Source: Aneurinibacillus terranovensis DSM 18919 (GTDB taxonomy: Bacteria; Bacillota; Bacilli; Aneurinibacillales; Aneurinibacillaceae). Taken from it: a stretch of DNA of 64,000 nucleotides. Positions 1-8,336 of the stretch are shown in pieces (position 1 is the first letter of the stretch; every line of letters begins with the position of its first letter). The stretch covers positions 145,882 to 209,881 of the forward strand of contig NZ_KE387172.1 in assembly GCF_000430625.1 (NCBI RefSeq), given 5' to 3'. Position numbers and translations under genes: made by a program. Under the pieces are notes generated by a model. The model saw only the letters and a program-made list of their open reading frames with translations, was not told the origin of the DNA and made no database searches.

Positions 1-1
1 C

Positions 2-337
2 CAGTATACAAGCCTGCCATTATATAGGGAGCGTCAGGTTGTGCAGAAGGTAAAAATTGATAAAGGGAAAGAGGAAACGGTTGACGTCGTTGTTCCTTAT
101 CATTTTAGCCTGCTCCTTAAAAAAGGTGAAAAAGCCGAGCATTTTGACCGCATCGTCAGCATTCGTCCCAATCTGGCAGCACCGATTAAAAAGGGCGACA
201 AGCTCGGTCAGATTACCATCAAGAAGGATGGTAAAGAAGTTAGCACCGTTGATTTGATCGCTGCAAAAAGCGTAGAAAAAGCAACCTGGTGGGAGCTGTT
301 TATGCGTACAGCGCGTTGGATGTTTGGCGGCGCGTGA
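2..337 (+). CDS. dacF: D-alanyl-D-alanine carboxypeptidase DacF, C-terminal part (5' end outside window)
   Basis: The reading frame is open from the first bases of the window and ends at a TGA, giving the last 111 residues of a penicillin-binding protein. What remains is a beta-rich C-terminal domain of the PBP5_C type followed by a short aromatic amphipathic tail (WWELFMRTARWMFGG), typical of low-molecular-weight PBPs that lie against the membrane. The catalytic SxxK, SxN and KTG motifs would be upstream of the window. Its position just before spoIIAA-spoIIAB-sigF is where dacF sits in Bacillus subtilis, where it helps trim spore cortex peptidoglycan in the forespore. The identification as dacF rests on this neighbourhood plus the C-terminal fold. 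A GTG at 41 is internal and not a start. Confidence 0.85.
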   Translation, partial: QYTSLPLYRERQVVQKVKIDKGKEETVDVVVPYHFSLLLKKGEKAEHFDRIVSIRPNLAAPIKKGDKLGQITIKKDGKEVSTVDLIAAKSVEKATWWELFMRTARWMFGGA

Positions 338-342
338 GTGTA

Positions 343-385
343 AATCGGGAGAGGGGAATTCTGTCTCATTCTCCCGGTTTTTTTC
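343..385 (+). terminator. Intrinsic terminator after dacF
   Basis: A 7-bp stem (CGGGAGA at 346-352 pairing with TCTCCCG at 370-376) is followed directly by a run of T. It separates dacF from the spoIIA operon. Confidence 0.75.
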
Positions 386-400
386 TAGTTTTGTCGGGGG

Positions 401-430
401 GCAGGAAACGGAAGTTTACCCGTAGAATCA
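401..430 (+). promoter_or_regulatory. Sigma-H-like promoter of the spoIIA operon
   Basis: GCAGGAAAC at 401-409 and GTAGAATCA at 422-430, 12 bases apart, fit the sigma-H consensus (RnAGGAWWW and RnnGAATWW). The B. subtilis spoIIA operon is known to be transcribed by sigma-H, so both position and sequence agree. Start of transcription is predicted shortly before the spoIIAA ribosome binding site. Confidence 0.7.
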
Positions 431-466
431 CCCATTTATCACCTAATGTGAAGGAGTGGGCCTATC

Positions 467-817
467 TTGAGTTTACGAGTCGATTTGGAAACGATAAATG
501 ATGTCTTAATTGTTCGTTTGGATGGTGAACTGGATCACCATACGGCGGACGTTTTGCGCCAGCAGATGGAACAGGAATTAAGCCGGAACAGCACACAGCA
601 TATCGTTTTAAGCTTGAAAAATCTCCACTTTATGGACAGTTCCGGCCTTGGGGTGATTCTTGGCCGCTACAAGCAGATTACCGCACGTGGCGGCGATATG
701 GTTGTCTGTTCCATAAACCCGGTGATTTACCGTTTATTCGAACTCTCCGGTCTATTTAAGATTATGAAAATCAGAGAGTCTGAACATGAAGCACTCCTCT
801 TTCTGGGGGTGGCGTAA
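467..817 (+). CDS. spoIIAA: Anti-sigma-F factor antagonist SpoIIAA
   Basis: A 116-residue STAS-domain protein, the usual length for SpoIIAA (117 in B. subtilis). The motif [14 protein letters not shown] near residues 56-70 holds the serine that SpoIIAB phosphorylates; unphosphorylated SpoIIAA binds SpoIIAB and frees sigma-F in the forespore after dephosphorylation by SpoIIE. The start is a TTG at 467, chosen because AAGGAG lies 10 bases upstream (451-456) and the first residues align with the family. It is the first gene of the three-gene spoIIA operon, with spoIIAB starting one base after its stop codon, and lies behind a sigma-H-like promoter. Confidence 0.97.
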   Translation: MSLRVDLETINDVLIVRLDGELDHHTADVLRQQMEQELSRNSTQHIVLSLKNLHFMDSSGLGVILGRYKQITARGGDMVVCSINPVIYRLFELSGLFKIMKIRESEHEALLFLGVA

Positions 818-818
818 C

Positions 819-1271
819 ATGGCTAAAAGCGAACGTAACTTCATGTCTCTCCAGTTTGCCGCCCGCAGTGAAAATGAAGGATTTGCCCGGGTGGCAGTCG
901 CTTCGTTTCTTTCCCGCCTCAGTATTACATTCGACGAAATTGAAGAAATTAAAACGGTTGTGTCGGAGGCCGTAACGAATTGCATCATTCACGGATATGA
1001 AGGGAACGAGAATGGCGTTGTTACCATTGTTACAGCATATGACCAGTCCATGATTGAAATCATCGTAGAAGACAACGGTATTGGGATTGCGGACCTTGAT
1101 GAAGCAAGACAGCCATTGTTTACAACAAAGCCGGAATTGGAACGATCGGGGATGGGTTTCACCATTATGGAAAACTTCACGGACAGTATGGAAGTAACAA
1201 CGGCCATTAATAGGGGCACACGCATTCGTCTCGTTAAGAACCTAGCAAAAAACGAAGCGTTATGTAATTAG
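819..1271 (+). CDS. spoIIAB: Anti-sigma-F factor / serine kinase SpoIIAB
   Basis: A 150-residue GHKL-fold kinase (146 in B. subtilis). The ATP-binding boxes are clear: N box EAVTN near residues 50-54, DNGIGI near 85-90 and the lid and G2 region [13 protein letters not shown] near 108-120. It binds and holds sigma-F inactive and phosphorylates SpoIIAA. The ATG at 819 is preferred to an upstream ATG at 786 because GGGGGTGG (805-812) is correctly placed before it and the longer version adds residues absent from relatives. It starts one base after spoIIAA ends and is followed closely by sigF, so the three are translationally linked. Confidence 0.97.
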   Translation: MAKSERNFMSLQFAARSENEGFARVAVASFLSRLSITFDEIEEIKTVVSEAVTNCIIHGYEGNENGVVTIVTAYDQSMIEIIVEDNGIGIADLDEARQPLFTTKPELERSGMGFTIMENFTDSMEVTTAINRGTRIRLVKNLAKNEALCN

Positions 1272-1282
1272 GAGACATGCCT

Positions 1283-2038
1283 ATGGAAACCGATGTAAGG
1301 AATGCGAATCATCCCTATTTAACCGATAAACAAGTAAAACAACTACTGGCTGCAAGTCAGGCGGGAGATGTCACAGCACGAGATACATTGGTCAACAGCA
1401 ACATTCGTCTGGTCTGGTCTGTCGTCCAGCGTTTTATGAACCGGGGCTATGAAGCCGATGACCTTTTTCAAATCGGCTCTATCGGTTTGTTGAAGGCAAT
1501 CGACAAGTTTGATTTGAATTATGATGTTAAATTTTCTACGTATGCGGTGCCTATGATTATTGGAGAAATCCAGCGTTTTCTTCGCGATGATGGAACGGTA
1601 AAGGTGAGCCGCTCACTCAAGGAAACGGCTCATAAAGTAAGGCGCATGAAAGAAGAATTATCGAAATCACTTGGCCGCCTGCCTACAGTGAGTGAAGTAG
1701 CTGACGCGCTTGCGATTACGCCGGAAGAAGTAGTCTACGCCCAGGAAGCCAACCGGGCTCCGTCTTCCATTCATGAAACCGTATTTGAAAACGATGGGGA
1801 TCCCATTACGCTTATGGATCAAATCGCGGATAAAGAGGAAGACAGGTGGTTTGACCAGCTTGCGTTACGGGAAGCGATCAATAAGCTGACTGAAAGAGAA
1901 CAGCTTATCGTTTATTTGCGGTATTACAAGGATCAGACACAATCTGAAGTGGCTGACCGGCTTGGAATTTCCCAGGTGCAGGTATCGCGCCTTGAAAAAA
2001 AGATACTCCGTACGATGAAAGACCAGATTGAGCGGTAA
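1283..2038 (+). CDS. sigF: RNA polymerase sporulation sigma factor SigF
   Basis: A 251-residue sigma-70 family protein of the SigB/SigF/SigG branch, the first forespore-specific sigma factor. Regions 2 (core binding, NRGYEADDLFQIGSIGLLKA), 3 and 4 (helix-turn-helix QSEVADRLGISQVQVSRLEKKIL near the C-terminus) are all present and very close to B. subtilis SigF. TAGGAG ends at 1274; the ATG at 1283 has a normal 8-base spacing, while an in-frame ATG at 1277 would be only 2 bases away, so 1283 is chosen. It closes the spoIIA operon and its stop codon sits in the loop of a terminator hairpin. Confidence 0.97.
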   Translation: METDVRNANHPYLTDKQVKQLLAASQAGDVTARDTLVNSNIRLVWSVVQRFMNRGYEADDLFQIGSIGLLKAIDKFDLNYDVKFSTYAVPMIIGEIQRFLRDDGTVKVSRSLKETAHKVRRMKEELSKSLGRLPTVSEVADALAITPEEVVYAQEANRAPSSIHETVFENDGDPITLMDQIADKEEDRWFDQLALREAINKLTEREQLIVYLRYYKDQTQSEVADRLGISQVQVSRLEKKILRTMKDQIER

Positions 2039-2058
2039 CGCTTAATCCGGTCTTTTTT
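2021..2058 (+). terminator. Terminator of the spoIIA operon overlapping the sigF stop codon
   Basis: The last four sigF codons form the left arm of a 14-pair stem (2021-2034 with 2039-2052, one mismatch and one G-U pair). The TAA stop lies in the 4-base loop and the stem is followed by TTTTTT. Confidence 0.85.
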
Positions 2059-2087
2059 CTGTGATGCGAACCAGGCGAAAAGGAATA

Positions 2088-2117
2088 GAATAGCAGCGGA
2101 CCTTTTTCCACATAATA
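2088..2117 (+). promoter_or_regulatory. Sigma-G-like promoter of the spoVA operon
   Basis: GAATA at 2088-2092 and CATAATA at 2111-2117, separated by 18 bases, match the sigma-G consensus (gHATR, N17-18, CATWWTA). The spoVA operon is a known sigma-G target in B. subtilis. The site lies about 85 bases before spoVAA. Confidence 0.75.
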
Positions 2118-2203
2118 GGGAATGGATAGTAAATGCAGTGCAAGGTGATAACAGCTGATCATCACTGACCGCAATAGGTCTGTGCGCGGAAGGAGGGAGC
2201 AGG

Positions 2204-2824
2204 GTGGATAGCAGTGAACAAATCTATGTGAAACTCCACAGTAAAGCCATTATTGCACCAGGCCGGGATATCCGTATTCGCGATGTTGCTGATTTGCTCG
2301 CGGAAGGAGGGCTGGAGGCAGAGCTCCGCGAATTGGTGCTTCACTCGCTGGACGCCTCAGATGGAAATCGCTATGTTATCCATATAATGGATGTTATTAA
2401 TGCTGTGCGTACGTACGACAGCAGCTTATCCGTTCACTGCGTCGGCCCGGAACAAACCCTTATTTATGTGCAAGGGCCAAAGAAAAAACCTAATTTTTTA
2501 CTGATAGCCGTTGTTTGGATTATCTTATTTATCGGTTCAGGGCTCGCTATTATGAACTTTCATATCGATGTAAGTATGCTGCGAACGCATCAACGGATTT
2601 ATGAGTTGATGACCGGGAGGAAAAGTGAGCATCCACTGCTCCTGCAAATTTCCTATTCAATTGGGGTGGGGGCAGGGATGGTGCTTTTTTTCAACCACCT
2701 GTTTCGCAAGCGTTTTAACGATGAGCCAAGCCCGCTGGAACTTGAAATGTTTTTATATCAGCAGAGTATTGACCAATATGTACTGACCCATGAAACAAAC
2801 CGGGAGCTGAGGCGGGATGAGTAA
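2204..2824 (+). CDS. spoVAA: Stage V sporulation protein AA
   Basis: A 206-residue protein, the same length as B. subtilis SpoVAA. The N-terminal half (about 1-90) is a soluble beta-rich domain with an opening (QIYVKLHSKAIIAPG) typical of the family. Two membrane segments follow, near residues 99-119 and 148-168. SpoVA proteins form the inner-membrane channel that moves dipicolinic acid into the forespore and out at germination; AA and AB are the less understood members. The GTG at 2204 is preceded by GGAGG at 2192-2196. The last codons overlap spoVAB by 8 bases, suggesting translational coupling. Confidence 0.93.
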   Translation: MDSSEQIYVKLHSKAIIAPGRDIRIRDVADLLAEGGLEAELRELVLHSLDASDGNRYVIHIMDVINAVRTYDSSLSVHCVGPEQTLIYVQGPKKKPNFLLIAVVWIILFIGSGLAIMNFHIDVSMLRTHQRIYELMTGRKSEHPLLLQISYSIGVGAGMVLFFNHLFRKRFNDEPSPLELEMFLYQQSIDQYVLTHETNRELRRDE

Positions 2825-3230
2825 TCTTGTGCTTATTTTGATTGGTGTAAGCGGCGGTTTAATCGTTGGCAGCGGGATTGTTGCGTTTTTAACGGTACTG
2901 GACTTAATTCCGCGGCTTACACAAATCACGAAAGCCAGTCCATATATTTTATATTTTCAGTGGGCCGTTGTGTCAGGGGCTACATGCTTCACCGTTATTG
3001 ACCTGTTTAACCTGCACATGGATCTGGGGAATGTGTGGACGATCCTTCCCGGTATTTTTACAGGCCTTTTCGTAGGTTTGTTGGCTGCAGCCCTGACGGA
3101 AGTGCTCAATGTGATACCGATTTTAATAAAACGCCTCCATATGTATGAATATCTTCCGGCCTTTATTGCGGCGCTCGCGTTCGGCAAGATGGCGGGTTCT
3201 TTGTTCCACTGGCTCATTTATCTAAAGTAA
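2817..3230 (+). CDS. spoVAB: Stage V sporulation protein AB
   Basis: A 137-residue membrane protein with four hydrophobic segments (about 5-25, 42-62, 76-98 and 113-133), matching SpoVAB in length (about 140) and topology. It begins inside the last codons of spoVAA and is followed after 11 bases by the spoVAEA-type gene. In B. subtilis spoVAC comes next; here it does not, so this locus is shorter than the canonical operon. Confidence 0.9.
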   Translation: MSNLVLILIGVSGGLIVGSGIVAFLTVLDLIPRLTQITKASPYILYFQWAVVSGATCFTVIDLFNLHMDLGNVWTILPGIFTGLFVGLLAAALTEVLNVIPILIKRLHMYEYLPAFIAALAFGKMAGSLFHWLIYLK

Positions 3231-3241
3231 GGGGTCATACT

Positions 3242-3826
3242 ATGAAAAAGCAAAGAAAACGGAAAATCATCGTTGTCACGGACGGGGATTATGTAGCGCG
3301 CCGCACGCTTGAAGGGATCGCGCGCAAGATTGGCGGACACTGTATTTCCAGTTCCGCGGGCAACCCTACTCCGCTCAATGGAGAGCAAATTGTAACCCAC
3401 ATCAAGCGGGCGGAAAACGATCCGGTGCTGGTGATGTTCGATGACAATGGAAACGCGCAGATGGGCCATGCCGAAAAAGCTATGTATTACGTGTGCACGC
3501 ATCCTGATATTGAAGTGCTTGGTGCGGTGGCCGTTGCTTCAAAGACGGAAGGGGCGCTCGGGGTCTACGTAGATGTTTGCCTTGATCGTTTCTGCCGCGA
3601 AGTTAACCAGCGAGTGAACAAAAGGGGTCTGATCGAGTTTGGCCAGGATCGTTATATTATCGGGGATACTGTCGATGTGCTTAATATGCTCTATATTCCT
3701 TTTATCGTAGGGATAGGGGATATCGGTAAAATGCGCGGCCGGGAAGGGAGAACGAGGGAGTGTCCTGTGACGATGCGGGCGATTGAAATCATCCTGAACC
3801 GCAGCGGGTATCACGTGAATAGGTGA
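3242..3826 (+). CDS. spoVAEA: Stage V sporulation protein AEA
   Basis: A 194-residue soluble protein resembling B. subtilis SpoVAEA (203 residues). It starts with a basic stretch and the strand KIIVVTDGDYVARRTLEGIA, and has conserved blocks CISSSAGNP, VLVMFDDNGNAQMGHAEKAM, GDTVDVLN and PFIVGIGDIGKM. It has no membrane segment and is thought to sit on the outside of the spore inner membrane with the SpoVA channel. It follows spoVAB directly. The channel genes spoVAC, spoVAD and spoVAEB and the receptor-like spoVAF are missing here and must be elsewhere if the pathway is intact. A terminator follows at 3885. Confidence 0.9.
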   Translation: MKKQRKRKIIVVTDGDYVARRTLEGIARKIGGHCISSSAGNPTPLNGEQIVTHIKRAENDPVLVMFDDNGNAQMGHAEKAMYYVCTHPDIEVLGAVAVASKTEGALGVYVDVCLDRFCREVNQRVNKRGLIEFGQDRYIIGDTVDVLNMLYIPFIVGIGDIGKMRGREGRTRECPVTMRAIEIILNRSGYHVNR

Positions 3827-3884
3827 ACTTCTTATTGTCGGTGACGGCGGATTATGATATGGTTAAAGAAATTCAAAATCATAG

Positions 3885-3918
3885 GCAACTGGCGCAATTA
3901 TCGTCAGTTGCTTTCTTT
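3885..3918 (+). terminator. Terminator of the spoVA operon
   Basis: A 10-bp stem (GCAACTGGCG at 3885-3894 with CGTCAGTTGC at 3902-3911, one G-U pair) is followed by TTTCTTT. It ends the spoVA transcript before lysA. Confidence 0.8.
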
Positions 3919-3966
3919 CATTATAAATTCGGAACGTCTTAGGATACACACAAGGGGAGATGAACG

Positions 3967-5292
3967 ATGTATCTACACGGAACCAGCCGTATTAATCAAT
4001 ATGGCCACCTGGAAATCGGTGGTTGCGATACAACGGAACTGGCCAGAAAATATGGAACCCCGCTCTATGTATATGATGAAGCATTGATTCGGGAAAAATG
4101 CCGTTCGTACGTTCAGGCTTTCAATGGAACAGGCTTTTCCTTTCAGGTGGCTTATGCCAGCAAAGCATTTTTGTGCATGGCAATGTGTGAACTGATTGCC
4201 GACGAAGGTTTGTCCCTGGATGTTGTATCCGGCGGTGAGCTGTATACAGCACTCAAGGCGGGTTTTCCCGCAGAGCGAATTCATTTTCACGGGAACAATA
4301 AAACGCCGGATGAACTGGCTTTCGCGCTCGATGCCGGAATTGGCTGTTTTGTCGTCGATAATTTCTTCGAACTTGAAATCCTGCATGATCTGGCCTATCA
4401 GCGCGGTAAGCGGGTGCCGATTCTGCTCCGCCTTACCCCGGGTATTGAAGCCCATACGCATGACTATATTTCGACGGGGCAGGATGATTCTAAATTCGGG
4501 TTCACCATTTCCAATGGCCAGGCGCTTCATGCTGTGAAAAACGCGCTTAATAAACCGTTTTATAAATGGCTGGGGATTCATTCCCATATTGGTTCACAGA
4601 TTTTCGAAACCGCAGGCTTTGTAGGGGCTGTCGAAGTACTTGGCAAATTTCTGCAAACCGTTCGTAACGAAACCGGTTATACGGCGGAAGTGCTAAACCT
4701 GGGTGGCGGATTTGGCATTCGCTACACAGAAGAGGATGATCCTTTGCCTCTCGGCCACTATGTTAAGGCCATTACCGATGAGGTACGGAGTCAATTCAAT
4801 GCTTTGGAATACCCGCTGCCATCCATCTGGATTGAACCAGGTCGAAGCATTGCAGGGGAAGCAGGTACCACCCTTTATCAAGTCGGTTCCATTAAAGATA
4901 TCCCGGGGATCCGCAAGTACGTCGCGATTGACGGGGGAATGACAGATAATATCCGACCTGCTCTGTACCAGGCTAAGTATGAGGCTATGCTTGCAAACCG
5001 CGGGCGGGATGAAGCGACGGACGTCGTCTCGATTGCCGGCAAATGCTGCGAGAGCGGCGACATGCTTATATGGGATTGCGAGCTTCCGGAGACAAGACCA
5101 GGAGACTTGCTAGCCATTTCCTGCACAGGCGCGTACGGCTATTCCATGGCGAATAATTATAACCGGATTCGACGGCCGGCCGTGATATTTGTAAAAAATG
5201 GAGAGGCTCAGGTTGTCGTGCAGCGGGAAACGTATGATGATTTAATAAAAAACGACCGGATGCGCCAGTGTGTTGCCACCCGGGATTTATAA
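3967..5292 (+). CDS. lysA: Diaminopimelate decarboxylase
   Basis: A 441-residue fold-type III PLP enzyme that decarboxylates meso-diaminopimelate to L-lysine. The PLP lysine is in VAYASKAFL (K66). The glycine-rich phosphate-binding loop (NLGGGFGIRY) is near residue 245, the EPGRSIAG motif near 290 and the catalytic-dimer CESGD motif near 361-365. Length fits LysA (439 in B. subtilis). AAGGGGAG lies before the ATG at 3967. Position after the spoVA operon is conserved in Bacillales. In sporulating cells lysine synthesis competes with dipicolinate and cortex synthesis for the same precursors. Confidence 0.97.
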   Translation: MYLHGTSRINQYGHLEIGGCDTTELARKYGTPLYVYDEALIREKCRSYVQAFNGTGFSFQVAYASKAFLCMAMCELIADEGLSLDVVSGGELYTALKAGFPAERIHFHGNNKTPDELAFALDAGIGCFVVDNFFELEILHDLAYQRGKRVPILLRLTPGIEAHTHDYISTGQDDSKFGFTISNGQALHAVKNALNKPFYKWLGIHSHIGSQIFETAGFVGAVEVLGKFLQTVRNETGYTAEVLNLGGGFGIRYTEEDDPLPLGHYVKAITDEVRSQFNALEYPLPSIWIEPGRSIAGEAGTTLYQVGSIKDIPGIRKYVAIDGGMTDNIRPALYQAKYEAMLANRGRDEATDVVSIAGKCCESGDMLIWDCELPETRPGDLLAISCTGAYGYSMANNYNRIRRPAVIFVKNGEAQVVVQRETYDDLIKNDRMRQCVATRDL

Positions 5293-5388
5293 GCTAATGC
5301 AGCCTGCCAGTGAATAAAGAACTGGCCGAATTTGCCAAAATTTCAAATGAGAAATATGCCGCGCTTAGTGCCGCAATAAACATTCATC

Positions 5389-5434
5389 AAAAATAGCTCG
5401 TATCACTTTTATTGTGATTATGAGCTATTTTTTT
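5389..5434 (+). terminator. Terminator of lysA
   Basis: A long stem (about AAATAGCTCGTATCAC with GTGATTATGAGCTATTT, some internal mismatches) with a 7-base loop, followed by TTTTT. Confidence 0.85.
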
Positions 5435-5525
5435 GATGTAATATATCACACGTATGCATGACTTCTTCCTTATTTAGTGCATCTGCACAGGATATTTTAG
5501 TCCTATGTAATTAAGTTAAGTTTTC

Positions 5526-5555
5526 TTTACCATGAAACGTTTATTCAAGTATAAT
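5526..5555 (+). promoter_or_regulatory. Vegetative-type promoter of the GGDEF/EAL gene
   Basis: TTTACC at 5526-5531 and a perfect TATAAT at 5550-5555 with 18 bases between. An ATG at 5554 overlaps this -10 box and so cannot be the translation start. The rest of 5293-5525 holds only the lysA terminator. Confidence 0.6.
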
Positions 5556-5598
5556 GAGAGAAATAACCCATCTGAAATGGAGAGAAAGAAGGGTCGCA

Positions 5599-7563
5599 GT
5601 GGAGAATCGTAGACCTGCTACATTATGGATGTCCAACCGCTTTATTTCCTTTAAATTTGTCATTATATATTTATTCATTGGAATCATATGGGTTTTACTT
5701 TCAGATAAATTGATAGATTTATTCGCCGTCAATGCGAATAGATCTTTACTTTTTAAAATCGGGAAGGATTTAGTTTTCGTTGCAGGAACTTCTCTCCTGT
5801 TTTATCTAGTTGTATGGCACTATTCAAGACAGGTTATTGTCTGGAATCAAGTGCTGGAAGAAAACCGGAAGAAATATAAAGAGTTGTTTGAAAACGCTGA
5901 GGAAGGTGAGCAGCGTTTTAAATCCTTGTTTGATTATAATCCTGATGGTGTGTTATCCATCAATTGGCGAGGCCATATTATCAATGCGAATGCCATGTGT
6001 GAACGTATAACCGGGTATACGGTTGAGGAGTTAAAAAATCGGACCTGTTATGACTTTGTTGCCCCGGAAGAAGTGAAACGAATGATGCGCAATATTAAAA
6101 GGACGTTGGCCTGGGAGATGCTCGATTATGAACTGGCGATCGTGCATAAAACAGGCCATTCCATTCAAGTGGCTGTGAAAAGTGTGCCGATTGTTTATCG
6201 CGGCAAAATTACCGGTATTTATGTGATTATTAAGGATATAACAGAACAGAAGCAGACAACGGCTTTAATTGAACATATGTCTTATCATGACGCGCTCACC
6301 AAACTACCCAATCGGAGGTACTTTAAAGAAAGATTATCGGAATCGTTAACCGCAAGCGAGCAGGGCGGACACAGGGTGGCGGTTATGTTTCTTGATATCG
6401 ACCGGTTTAAACTTGTTAACGACACACTTGGGCATGCGGTGGGAGACCGGTTGCTGGAAGAAGCAGCTGATCGGCTCAGCAGAATCGTGCGCAGAAGAAA
6501 TCTTGTGGCCCGCAGCGGTGGGGATGAGTACATGGTTCTTCTGCCGGTAATTCATCAGCAGGAGGAGGCGGAGATCATAGTGAACCGCATTCTCCAGGTA
6601 ATGCAGTCCCCTTTTCTTATGGATGACCAGGAGTTTCATTTAACGGTGAGCATTGGGATCGCTATCTCATCTGAAGGGGAGAAAATCGAATCCATTATGC
6701 GGCATGCGGATATCGCTATGTATCATGCGAAGGAGCACGGAAATTGTGCTATGTATTATTCCCCATCGATGCAGGAAACGACCCGCTACAGCCTTGCGAT
6801 TGAAAATGATTTGCGAAAAGCTATCGCGCGAGATGAGTTTGTTGTATATTATCAGCCCCAGATTAGCATTGACACGGGTGAAATCACCAGAATGGAGGCG
6901 CTGATACGCTGGAACCACCCGGAAAAGGGCCAAATCCCCCCCGGACAGTTTATTCCCGTTGCAGAAGAAACCGGGTTAATTCTGCCGATTGGTGAGTGGG
7001 TACTGAGAACTGCCTGCAGACAGAATAAAGCGTGGCACGACTCCGGCTTTAAGAAGCTTCCTGTATCGGTTAATTTATCCATTCGCCAATTTCTTCAACC
7101 GGATCTCACGAAAAACGTTGCGCAAATTCTGATGGAAACACAGCTGCCTCCCGAATACCTGGAGTTTGAAATTACGGAAAGCATGACTATTAATGTTGAG
7201 CGGGCCCTTTCTATTCTGCATGAATTAAAAAGCCTTGGTGTTAAAATTAGCATGGATGATTTTGGCACGGGATACAGTTCACTGGCGTATCTTAAAAAAT
7301 TCCCCCTGGATAAGCTCAAAATCGACCGTTCTTTTGTAACGGAGGTTTCGACCGATATCCGGGATGCTTCCATAGTAAAAACAATTATTGATATGGCTCA
7401 CAATCTGAATCTGCGGGTCATTGCAGAGGGAGTAGAGACAAAGGAACAACATGATTTTTTACATAGGAAGCGGTGCGATGATATACAGGGTTATTTTTTC
7501 AGCCCGCCTGTTTCGGTGGAAGAAATAGAGAAGAAATGGTTTACCGTTCTTCAAAAAGGATAA
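5599..7563 (+). CDS. Membrane-anchored PAS-GGDEF-EAL protein (cyclic-di-GMP turnover)
   Basis: A 654-residue protein with two N-terminal membrane segments (about 17-36 and 56-74), a PAS sensor domain (about 105-215), a diguanylate cyclase domain with an intact GGDEY active site near 307-311, and a phosphodiesterase domain with intact EAL (near 432), DDFGTGYSS and KIDRSF motifs. Both catalytic sites look usable, so it may make or break c-di-GMP, or one half may regulate the other. The GTG at 5599 is chosen because GAAGGGT precedes it and the upstream ATG at 5554 lies in the -10 box. It stands alone between lysA and a convergent HIT gene, an insertion relative to the B. subtilis order. Confidence 0.9.
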   Translation: MENRRPATLWMSNRFISFKFVIIYLFIGIIWVLLSDKLIDLFAVNANRSLLFKIGKDLVFVAGTSLLFYLVVWHYSRQVIVWNQVLEENRKKYKELFENAEEGEQRFKSLFDYNPDGVLSINWRGHIINANAMCERITGYTVEELKNRTCYDFVAPEEVKRMMRNIKRTLAWEMLDYELAIVHKTGHSIQVAVKSVPIVYRGKITGIYVIIKDITEQKQTTALIEHMSYHDALTKLPNRRYFKERLSESLTASEQGGHRVAVMFLDIDRFKLVNDTLGHAVGDRLLEEAADRLSRIVRRRNLVARSGGDEYMVLLPVIHQQEEAEIIVNRILQVMQSPFLMDDQEFHLTVSIGIAISSEGEKIESIMRHADIAMYHAKEHGNCAMYYSPSMQETTRYSLAIENDLRKAIARDEFVVYYQPQISIDTGEITRMEALIRWNHPEKGQIPPGQFIPVAEETGLILPIGEWVLRTACRQNKAWHDSGFKKLPVSVNLSIRQFLQPDLTKNVAQILMETQLPPEYLEFEITESMTINVERALSILHELKSLGVKISMDDFGTGYSSLAYLKKFPLDKLKIDRSFVTEVSTDIRDASIVKTIIDMAHNLNLRVIAEGVETKEQHDFLHRKRCDDIQGYFFSPPVSVEEIEKKWFTVLQKG

Positions 7564-7594
7564 AAAACGTAAAGATGGCTTATTGTGATAAACA

Positions 7595-7631
7595 GGAAGG
7601 CAGAGGAATGGATAAAATTCCTCTGCCTTCC
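7595..7631. terminator. Bidirectional hairpin between convergent genes
   Basis: A perfect 15-bp stem (7595-7609 with 7617-7631) and a 7-base loop lie between the GGDEF/EAL gene and the HIT gene. There is no strong T run on either side, but position and stability suit a shared terminator. Confidence 0.6.
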
Positions 7632-7658
7632 GTGATTTCTGAGATTTCTAAGTATGTA

Positions 7659-8096
7659 CTAGCTACTTTGCAATTGCTGAGCAATAGCGGTGCTAATGTC
7701 CTGTAATTGCTCCCTCGTGTATTTCCCGTCGTGCGCTTCCCATAAGAATCCGAAGCCGTCCTCTTTCCCATAGCGCGGGATAATATGCATGTGAAAGTGG
7801 AAGACGGTTTGTCCCGCTGCTTTTCGGTTATTGTTTAACAGATTCAGGCCCGTAGGCTGGAACGCCTTTTGTATGGCGTTGGCAATCGTTGGTACCGTTG
7901 CAAACAAGTGAGCCGCTGTTTCAGAAGGAAGCTCGAACAAATCAACGTGGTGTTGTTTTGGGATAATAAGCGTATGTCCTTTTGTTACCTGGCTTATGTC
8001 GAGGAATGCAAGGACATGTTCATCCTCGTACACTTTTGCCGAAGGAATCTCACTTTGAATGATTTTGCAAAAAATACAATCAGATTGTAGTGCCAC
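7659..8096 (-). CDS. hit: HIT family nucleotide-binding protein
   Basis: A 145-residue histidine-triad protein. The signature HFHMHIIPR near residues 100-107 carries the catalytic histidine (H102 or H104), and CIFCKI at 7-12 is the usual N-terminal opening. HIT proteins of the Hint branch hydrolyse nucleoside phosphoramidates or AMP-linked compounds in the cytoplasm; the natural substrate in Bacillales is unclear. The GTG start at 8096 has AAAGGA upstream on the minus strand. It is a single gene, convergent with the GGDEF/EAL gene. Confidence 0.92.
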   Translation of the reverse strand: MALQSDCIFCKIIQSEIPSAKVYEDEHVLAFLDISQVTKGHTLIIPKQHHVDLFELPSETAAHLFATVPTIANAIQKAFQPTGLNLLNNNRKAAGQTVFHFHMHIIPRYGKEDGFGFLWEAHDGKYTREQLQDISTAIAQQLQSS

Positions 8097-8336
8097 CTCG
8101 TGTCATCCTTTCTTGGTAAATGGTTGTCTTTTATTTTACCATATTTGTCTGACATCGGGAGCGCATACATCTAATGAAATAATTTTGGCGGCATCGTTTG
8201 AAAGGTTTTTATTTTTTTTAATAAGATAATCATAATTTGGTTACAAAATCGTTACATTTACACGGTATGATTTGTAAGGGTTATGGATCAGCTTCCATAA
8301 TTTATATCAACCAGAAGAAATGGAGGAAGTGAAGGT

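Noticed and set aside
3973..4587. 204-codon minus-strand frame inside lysA
   Set aside because: Wholly antisense to lysA with no ribosome binding site; a shadow frame.
5554..5598. ATG at 5554 as start of the GGDEF/EAL gene
   Set aside because: It lies inside the TATAAT box and has no ribosome binding site; the GTG at 5599 has one.
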